Shown here piece by piece: positions 30,632 to 36,130 of a stretch of DNA of 36,130 bases. Origin of the DNA: an archaeon (lineage in GTDB: Archaea; Nanobdellota; Nanobdellia; SCGC-AAA011-G17; PNOQ01); contig JABICB010000004.1 of NCBI GenBank assembly GCA_018652475.1, positions 1-36,130 of the forward strand, given 5' to 3'. The position numbers were made by a program, and so were the translations under genes. The notes below the pieces were generated by a model that had not been told where the DNA came from, searched no databases, and saw only the letters and a list, made by a program, of their open reading frames with translations. Positions within the stretch are counted from its first letter, which is position 1. Each line of letters opens with the position of its first letter.

Positions 30632-32449
30632 ATGAAAAAGAGTTACCTGATACTATTATTACTACTATTATTACCTTTTGTAAATGCAGGAGAATATTAT
30701 GGTTCATTTGAATTAGATAAAACACAGGTGCAGTTAGGGGATCCATTTACTTTGACTGCGGAGTTAAGTTATGAAAATGCTACTGCCCCAGAGATAGCAA
30801 GAATTTACTTTAGGAATGGGGATATTTCTTATAAAACAGTTTCATTAATAATCAATAATCAATTTGGTTCAACAAATGAATTAACTTTTGATGCAAATGG
30901 GGAACCTTTGCCAGAAGGAACTTATCAAGTGGATATAGTTTTAGAAGATAACTGGGGAACCTTAAAAGAATTCAATAATGTTTTAACAATCGAAGTAAAA
31001 ACAGAACTAGAATTAGAACTAAGCTTAGGAGAAGAACAAATTTTGCCAGGAGAAGTAATCAATATCATCGGAAGAGCAACTAAGAAAATTAGTGGGGATG
31101 AAGTTTCTGCCGGAACAATAAAAATATTATTAGATGGAGAAGATTATCAAACAAGTTTTTCAGGAAATGAATTTCTTTATGCAATCACTTCACAATCAAA
31201 CATAGAATCCTATTATCATAATATCGATGTAACTATGCAAGACGATTATGGAAATAAAGATACAAAGTCTCTAAGTTTTTACGTTATTCCTCAACCTGCA
31301 ACTTTCGAAATAAATACTGGAAAAACTGATTTTTTCCCCGAAGAAGAATTAATAATTATACCTTCTGTGTTTGATCAAGCAGGTGCAGTAATGTCAGAAG
31401 ATATAGAAGTTAGAATGTATACTGCTGATAAAAAAAGAGAAATAAAAGAAATAATAATTTCTGGGGAAGAAATAAAATATGATATCTCTAAATATGCAAC
31501 TCCTGGAGAATGGAGAGTAAAAGCAAAGTCAGAAAGTGGTTTAGAATCAGAAATTTTCATAAATATAGCAGAAGTTAATGAGCTTTCAACCAGAATTTTG
31601 AATCAAACATTACTAGTAAAAAATTTAGGAAATGTAAAATATAGGGAGTTACTGGAAATAAATATAACTTCAATAGATAATTTTTCAACTACTTTCACAA
31701 AGAGAACAAATTTACTTCCAGGAGAAGAAATAACAATTGACTTAATGAAAGAATTAAGATCAGGAAATTATACTTTGCTTATATCAAACACAAATCAAGA
31801 TTTTAACATATCAATAAATGATGATAGGGATTTATTAACAAGATTCGGAGATTTTTTAGTTGGTGTAACAGGGGAAGTTGTACGTTCAAAGGGAAGTAAT
31901 CCTTCAATGACTTCAAGCTATGTATTACTATTACTATTTTTGGCTGGAGCATTCACTATGAGCTATAGGATTAGAAGTTATAAGAAATCAAAAGCAAATA
32001 ATCAATTAAAAAATAAACAAATAGTTGTAAGGAAGAAAGCGCCAATTGCTGAAGAAAAAAAGGAAGATGCAACTTTAGTCGATCTTAAAAAAAGAATATT
32101 AAGGGATATTGAGGAAGCAAAAATAAAGAGAAAGGAAACAAGTTCATTCGCAATTAAACCAATATCTGCGCCAACAAAAGTAGAAGCAAGAAGGCCAGTT
32201 GAATCTGATGCAAGAAAGCAAATAGAGATTATGAGGGAATTACAACGTGCAAAAGTAGAAGCAAGAAATAATGCACAAGAAGAACAAACAAGAAGAACAG
32301 AAACAAAAAGAGAATCACCAAAAAGAATAGAGTTTGATAGGCCATTGACACAGAGAGAAGACAAGGTAGCAGATTTTGTTCCAGCAGAGAAACCAACCGT
32401 AGAAGAATCAAAGGAAGAAAAGAAAGGCTTATTCGGAATGTTTGATTAA
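30632..32449 (+). CDS. Membrane-anchored surface protein 3 with charged cytoplasmic tail
   Basis: The 605-residue product has a signal peptide (about 1-19, a Leu-rich run ending in VNA), several Ig-like beta domains (about 20-400; segments such as LGDPFTLTAELSY and FFPEEELIIIPSVF), a VTGEVV motif (412-417), and a transmembrane helix (about 429-448, YVLLLLFLAGAFTMSYRI). A cytoplasmic region of about 155 residues, rich in Lys/Arg/Glu and partly coiled coil, ends in GLFGMFD. A receptor-like or envelope-anchoring role is possible. It overlaps the convergent methyltransferase gene by 21 nt. The layout parallels surface protein 2. Confidence 0.8.
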   Translation: MKKSYLILLLLLLLPFVNAGEYYGSFELDKTQVQLGDPFTLTAELSYENATAPEIARIYFRNGDISYKTVSLIINNQFGSTNELTFDANGEPLPEGTYQVDIVLEDNWGTLKEFNNVLTIEVKTELELELSLGEEQILPGEVINIIGRATKKISGDEVSAGTIKILLDGEDYQTSFSGNEFLYAITSQSNIESYYHNIDVTMQDDYGNKDTKSLSFYVIPQPATFEINTGKTDFFPEEELIIIPSVFDQAGAVMSEDIEVRMYTADKKREIKEIIISGEEIKYDISKYATPGEWRVKAKSESGLESEIFINIAEVNELSTRILNQTLLVKNLGNVKYRELLEINITSIDNFSTTFTKRTNLLPGEEITIDLMKELRSGNYTLLISNTNQDFNISINDDRDLLTRFGDFLVGVTGEVVRSKGSNPSMTSSYVLLLLFLAGAFTMSYRIRSYKKSKANNQLKNKQIVVRKKAPIAEEKKEDATLVDLKKRILRDIEEAKIKRKETSSFAIKPISAPTKVEARRPVESDARKQIEIMRELQRAKVEARNNAQEEQTRRTETKRESPKRIEFDRPLTQREDKVADFVPAEKPTVEESKEEKKGLFGMFD

Positions 32450-32899
32450 TTTATAAAAAATAATATCTTTATCTTCTTCAAATTGTTCAAAATCAGATAA
32501 TAATTCTTTAAATTTAGATATCTTAGAAGATTTTTTCAAAACACTTATTGCAATCTTATTCTTAGAAACTCGCTTTATCTCTGAGATTGCTTTTTGAATA
32601 TTTTTAACATTTTGTAATGCTGTAATACTAATAACACAATCAAAACTATCATCTAAGAATGGAATCTCCTCTGCATCTCCATATTGAACATTATATTTAG
32701 ATTTTTCAAGCATTCCTTTACTATTATCTACTCCAGTATAATCAGAAAATAGGTCGCCATATAGGGCAGTTCCACAGCCAACATCAAGAACAGTTTCATC
32801 ACCAATATTGATTAGATCAATCACAAGTTTTACTTTTTTTAATTGTTCTTCTCTATGAAGTTCCTCATATCCTTCTGCTATCTGATCATAGTAATTCAT
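32429..32899 (-). CDS. SAM-dependent methyltransferase (class I, UbiE/Methyltransf_11-like)
   Basis: The 156-residue product contains motif I VLDVGCGTALYGDLF, an acidic motif II region (TGVDNSKGMLE), the motif YGDAEEIPFLDDSFD and a following ISITALQNV strand. This is a class I Rossmann-fold methyltransferase with a minimal C-terminal part. The substrate cannot be deduced; the family includes small-molecule and quinone methylases. The N-terminus MNYYDQIAEGYEELHREEQ is typical of the family and supports ATG 32899. It overlaps surface protein 3 tail-to-tail. Confidence 0.9.
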   Translation of the reverse strand: MNYYDQIAEGYEELHREEQLKKVKLVIDLINIGDETVLDVGCGTALYGDLFSDYTGVDNSKGMLEKSKYNVQYGDAEEIPFLDDSFDCVISITALQNVKNIQKAISEIKRVSKNKIAISVLKKSSKISKFKELLSDFEQFEEDKDIIFYKLIKHSE

Positions 32900-32954
32900 A
32901 CTGAAAATAGAATCAAAACTTATTTAAATTATTGTATCACCATAATCTGTAATT

Positions 32955-33026
32955 GCGAGGATAGTTTAGTGGTTAGAATACGACGTTGCCAACGTTGTGA
33001 CCTGGGTTCGATCCCCAGTCCCCGCA
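32955..33026 (+). tRNA. tRNA-Gly (GCC)
   Basis: Anticodon stem-loop CGACG-TTGCCAA-CGTTG has anticodon GCC. T-arm CTGGG-TTCGATC-CCCAG is intact. The acceptor stem is GCGAGGA against TCCCCGC, leaving an A:C mismatch at pair 4-69 where G:C is usual. Discriminator A; CCA not encoded. The 3' end is 1 nt from the stop codon of the convergent gene. Confidence 0.9.
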
Positions 33027-33027
33027 T

Positions 33028-33990
33028 TCAATGTACTCTTTTTAATAATTTTTCAAGAATTTCAGCAACAACTTCGGGATACCAAAAATTCATAAGCCTA
33101 CTAGGTTCAACTTCTATAATTGTTTTATTTGTAGGGAATAATTTTCTTTGAGGACCAAACGCCAAAGATCCATTAAATGCATGTTCTACAGTTATCCTAG
33201 GGGCAGGTGCATTTTTCAGTGCATTATCTACTGCCTCTAAAAATGTTTTAGCATTAAAATTATTTGATAATTGTCTAATAAAATTATCATCAGCATATTC
33301 TTTTATCTTTTCAATATCTTTAAGAATTCCAGATTTAGTTTCACCTTTTATTTTGTTCAAATCAAATGTTTTGAAAACTTTTATTGTATTAAATATAAGT
33401 CTTTTTTCTTCAAATAGAATCATTTTTTTATAATCTGTTTCAATTTTTTTTAAGAAAGGTGCATATTCTTTATTCAAATCTTTTACAACTTTATTTAGTT
33501 TATCAAGTTTAACTCCCTTTCCTTCAAAACTAATTATATCGATTATACTCGGAACAAATTTCATCCGTGGAAATGCCCGGTGAATAAATAGAATAGGATT
33601 ACCTGAACTAACATCTGACCAGAAGTTTTGATAAATACTAAGTTTTTCAAAATGCTCCCCCTCATCTTTTGCAACCCATGCAAATCTTTTTCTATATTCA
33701 TGAATTTTATCAAGTTCTATATTTTTTACAAAATATCCATGCGCCCGAGTAGATTCAGTCAAAGTAGGTATATCTCTGTTAAAGTCAACACCTAATACTC
33801 TATTCCTGGGCATGTTAGAGATTATCATTTTACCTCCAAATTTTTTCCAACAGTTAGTACTTACAGTTTCAGAGTTATCATCTCTTGAAGTTGCATTTTC
33901 CAATGCGGGGCCAGAATGCGGGGCAGCAATAACAAAATTAGATTTATCATTCTTATATACAATATAACCTCTTTTGAAATTCATTTCCAT
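33028..33990 (-). CDS. N-formylglutamate amidohydrolase-like protein
   Basis: The 320-residue product has near its N-terminus FVIAAPHSGPALEN, then GGKMIISNMPRNRVLGVDFNRD. The PHxG motif and the R-x-x-x-D-x-N-R-D segment resemble the N-formylglutamate amidohydrolase (FGase) superfamily of zinc hydrolases. A long helical insertion (about 150-270, FLKKIETDYKKMILFEEKRL region) separates it from a C-terminal part with VEHAFNGSLAFGPQRK. The substrate is unknown. ATG 33990 is chosen over the upstream start at 34050 because a TATA box (CTTTAAATATG) lies about 25 nt before it. It is divergent from the m5C methyltransferase gene. Confidence 0.65.
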   Translation of the reverse strand: MEMNFKRGYIVYKNDKSNFVIAAPHSGPALENATSRDDNSETVSTNCWKKFGGKMIISNMPRNRVLGVDFNRDIPTLTESTRAHGYFVKNIELDKIHEYRKRFAWVAKDEGEHFEKLSIYQNFWSDVSSGNPILFIHRAFPRMKFVPSIIDIISFEGKGVKLDKLNKVVKDLNKEYAPFLKKIETDYKKMILFEEKRLIFNTIKVFKTFDLNKIKGETKSGILKDIEKIKEYADDNFIRQLSNNFNAKTFLEAVDNALKNAPAPRITVEHAFNGSLAFGPQRKLFPTNKTIIEVEPSRLMNFWYPEVVAEILEKLLKRVH

Positions 33991-34067
33991 AAATAAAGAG
34001 AATTCAATCCCATATTTAAAGATTTCAATAGAAAAAGATATAAAAAACAACAGTTCTTGTTATAATC

Positions 34068-34979
34068 ATGTTGAAATTTAAACAAAAATTTATTGATAGA
34101 TATTCGGAACTTACAGACTTTGATGCATTTAAAGAATATAGTGAGAAAAGAATAAGAAAGTCATTCCGAGTTAACACATTAAAATCAACAGTATCAAATA
34201 CAAAAAAAAGATTAGAAAAATATTTCGAAGTAGAACCAGTACCTTGGTGTAAAGAAGGTTTTTTTATTAAAGATACAAAAAGGATTGCCGTAGGAAATTT
34301 AAGAGAATATATGTTAGGATATATTTACATACAAGAAGCTTCTTCAATGATCCCTCCAACCATATTAAAACCAAAACCAGGAGATTTCGTATTAGATATG
34401 GCTGCAGCACCAGGTTCAAAAACAACTCAAATGGCAGCAATGATGAAAAATGAAGGACTACTGATAGCAAACGATTACAAATATGATAGGTTAAAATCAT
34501 TATCTTCAAATTTACAACGGTGCGGAGTAGCAAACACTGCAACAACATTACAAGAAGGAAGATTTTTCAAAGGGTTTAGTTTTGATAAGGTTCTTCTAGA
34601 TGCACCTTGTTCTGGAACCGGAACATTAAGAAAATCACCTTATACTTTAGAGACTTGGAATCCTAATGCAATCAGGCGTATAGCTGGAACTCAAAGACAA
34701 TTAATAAAATCAGCTTTTGAAAATTTAAAAAGTGGGGGAACTTTAACTTTCTCAACTTGCACCTTAGAACCAGAAGAAAATGAGATGACTGTGGATTATT
34801 TATTAGATACTTTCGATAATGCAAAACTCCAAAAGATAAATATTGATATTAAATCTTCAAAACCTGTTGAAGAATTTGAAGGAAAAAAATTTACGAGTGA
34901 AGTAAAGAAATGTTTACGAATTTGGCCACAAGATAATAATACTGATGGTTTCTTTGTTGCTAAAATAAAGAAAGATTAA
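34068..34979 (+). CDS. NSUN/RsmB-family RNA m5C methyltransferase
   Basis: This class methylates cytosine C5 in tRNA or rRNA using S-adenosylmethionine. The 303-residue product has the SAM motif DMAAAPGSKTTQMAA, motif IV LLDAPCSGTGT with C181, and motif VI STCTLEPEENE with C231; the two cysteines serve catalysis and product release. The N-terminal region (KSFRVNTLKS) matches the archaeal Trm4/NSUN6-like group, which lacks a PUA domain. Its stop overlaps the convergent nucleotidyltransferase by 4 nt. A TATA-like GATATAAAA lies about 30 nt upstream. Confidence 0.92.
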   Translation: MLKFKQKFIDRYSELTDFDAFKEYSEKRIRKSFRVNTLKSTVSNTKKRLEKYFEVEPVPWCKEGFFIKDTKRIAVGNLREYMLGYIYIQEASSMIPPTILKPKPGDFVLDMAAAPGSKTTQMAAMMKNEGLLIANDYKYDRLKSLSSNLQRCGVANTATTLQEGRFFKGFSFDKVLLDAPCSGTGTLRKSPYTLETWNPNAIRRIAGTQRQLIKSAFENLKSGGTLTFSTCTLEPEENEMTVDYLLDTFDNAKLQKINIDIKSSKPVEEFEGKKFTSEVKKCLRIWPQDNNTDGFFVAKIKKD

Positions 34980-35845
34980 ATTTCTTTTTCATAATTTTTC
35001 AAATCTTCTTCAGAGTCAATATCTTCTTCAATATCTGAAGAATAAACTTCAATAAGTTTAAAATTTGTTCCAAGAATTTCGGAAAGTTTATTTTCGACAT
35101 CCAAAACTGATAAGTTTTTATTAAAATATTTGTTTCTAAACTTCTTTCCAACATGTTTCCATAATGTAATTAAATTTTGAGGAAGTAATAATTTTCTAGT
35201 ATTATAAGCTATATCAACAATATACTGATTGTTTATTTCATTTGGATTGGCATAAATCATATTACCTACCCTAAATCCCCTTCTATTATCTTGATCAACA
35301 GTTTTTCCAACCAAACTAACACTTTTATCATCAATTAATTTCATAGGTGGACGTCTATTTTCTATCAGCGTATTTTCCCATCCTACAATTGGAAAATATA
35401 CGTCGCTCTTATCATCACACCTATTTAAAAAATCTTCAATAGAAAATGAAGTTAATCTTGGCAAATCTGATGCAAGAAATAATGCATGTTCTTTTGTATT
35501 AATAGAATCATAAGCATGAATTGCATTTTCAAGCAAACTACCTTTTTGTTGAACTATATTAATTTCAGTTTGATAATCTTGAGTTTCTATAAATTTGTCA
35601 AGTCTATTTTTTTCACCAACAATAGTTATATTATCTATTGAGGGAGACCCACAGGCTGCAGAGATAACATAATGGATTAAAGGATACCTTTTAGCATTAC
35701 GTTTATTCCGTACCATTTTCAAGGGTTTGTATCCCTTACTTGCCAAATGATCTTCATTATATACAGAATAAATTTCTCTTTTTAATAAGATATCTTTGAG
35801 AGACCTTCTTATCTTTCCACCAGCCATGATTATCGCTTTTACCAT
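34976..35845 (-). CDS. NTP-transferase-fold protein (MobA-like, atypical)
   Basis: The 289-residue product begins MVKAIIMAGGK, the start of nucleotide-sugar or molybdopterin-guanylyl transferases, and has ALFLASDLPRLT, the metal-binding D of the NTP_transf fold. The usual GxSxRMGxxK continuation is replaced by a long basic segment (IRRSLKDILLKREIYSVYNE) before KPLKMV and YPLIHYVISAA. The C-terminal 100 residues are unlike MobA. It may activate a sugar or alcohol phosphate for envelope glycans. Start: ATG 35845 is preferred over the GTG at 35860, which would add MIFDK. Confidence 0.75.
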   Translation of the reverse strand: MVKAIIMAGGKIRRSLKDILLKREIYSVYNEDHLASKGYKPLKMVRNKRNAKRYPLIHYVISAACGSPSIDNITIVGEKNRLDKFIETQDYQTEINIVQQKGSLLENAIHAYDSINTKEHALFLASDLPRLTSFSIEDFLNRCDDKSDVYFPIVGWENTLIENRRPPMKLIDDKSVSLVGKTVDQDNRRGFRVGNMIYANPNEINNQYIVDIAYNTRKLLLPQNLITLWKHVGKKFRNKYFNKNLSVLDVENKLSEILGTNFKLIEVYSSDIEEDIDSEEDLKNYEKEI

Positions 35846-35960
35846 TTTATCAAATATCACAACTTTTTTTTCAAAATAGATTATTATCTCTTATTAATAA
35901 CATATTTTTCGGAATAATAATGTTTATAAAGCTTATTAAAAAAGATTGACTATCCGAAAG

Positions 35961-35966
35961 GAGGAA
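35961..35966 (+). promoter_or_regulatory. Shine-Dalgarno site of the last gene
   Basis: AAAGGAGG (35957-35964) ends 7 nt before the ATG at 35972, one of the stronger ribosome-binding sites here. A TATA-like TTTATAAAG lies at about 35931-35939. Confidence 0.55.
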
Positions 35967-35971
35967 TTATA

Positions 35972-36130
35972 ATGGAAGAGAATTATCAAGAAAACAATAT
36001 GGAAGAAACAACTGAAGAAGTTTCTCAAGTTATGAACACAGAAGAACCTGTAGCTGAAGAAGAAACAACTGAAGAAGCTCCTGTAGAAGAAACTACTGAA
36101 GAAGCAGAAGAACCTGCAGCTGAAGAAGAA
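35972..36130 (+). CDS. N-terminus of an acidic protein (partial)
   Basis: Fifty-three codons are visible from ATG 35972 to the window edge. The peptide starts MEENYQENNMEETTEEVSQ and continues as a Glu/Thr/Ala/Pro-rich repeat (EETTEEAPVEE and similar). No domain is visible yet; a disordered acidic N-terminal extension on a protein whose main domain lies beyond the window is the likeliest reading. The strong Shine-Dalgarno site and TATA box suggest good expression. Its composition resembles the tail of the cold-shock protein at the other end of the window. Confidence 0.7.
   Translation, partial: MEENYQENNMEETTEEVSQVMNTEEPVAEEETTEEAPVEETTEEAEEPAAEEE

Overview
This is a visibly A+T-rich, gene-dense archaeal chromosome segment. 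The archaeal markers are an ATP-dependent DNA ligase, a TrmB regulator, diphthine synthase DphB, class III-type pilin leaders, a GTPase/DUF2073/zinc-ribbon trio, TATA boxes about 25 nt upstream of start codons, and an initiator tRNA with an A1:U72 pair. The small proteins, bacterial-type threonyl-tRNA synthetase and coiled-coil/Ig-like surface proteins suggest a DPANN archaeon of the Woesearchaeota/Pacearchaeota kind. That placement is inference, since no rRNA is present.

Layout. 1-1262: a truncated cold-shock-domain gene with an acidic repeat tail, two unrecognised small genes, and the relic of an Lrp/AsnC regulator. 1295-5311: DNA ligase, TrmB regulator, a tiny zinc-ribbon protein, a DMT-family transporter and a DUF4160-like protein. 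5414-5587: tRNA-Leu and tRNA-Thr. 5630-13404: a type IV pilus-like locus with five pilin-like proteins, an ArlI/GspE-family ATPase, a small coiled-coil protein, a membrane platform split over two genes, and two further pilin-like proteins. 13467-14898: a three-gene operon matching ArvA/ArvB/ArvC (OapA/B/C), linked to extracellular-vesicle formation in Euryarchaeota; the GTPase has no ordinary start codon in front of its P-loop. 15024-19045: two highly expressed-looking membrane-anchored surface proteins. Pilus, vesicle GTPase and surface proteins together make 5.6-19 kb a cell-envelope block.

19073-36130 is mostly housekeeping: a cysteine-rich small protein, SMC, a basic (possibly ribosome-associated) protein, a COG2509 flavoprotein, RNase HII, a small HExxH protein, initiator tRNA-Met, tRNA-Ser, DphB, a DUF167 protein, a ThrRS lacking its TGS domain, a third surface protein, a methyltransferase, tRNA-Gly, an N-formylglutamate-amidohydrolase-like protein, an RNA m5C methyltransferase and a nucleotidyltransferase. 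The window ends inside an acidic protein gene.

Two initiation styles are visible. Many housekeeping genes have a TATA box about 25 nt before the start codon and no Shine-Dalgarno site (leaderless). Surface, pilin and regulator genes have longer leaders with strong G-rich Shine-Dalgarno sites such as GGAGGTGA.
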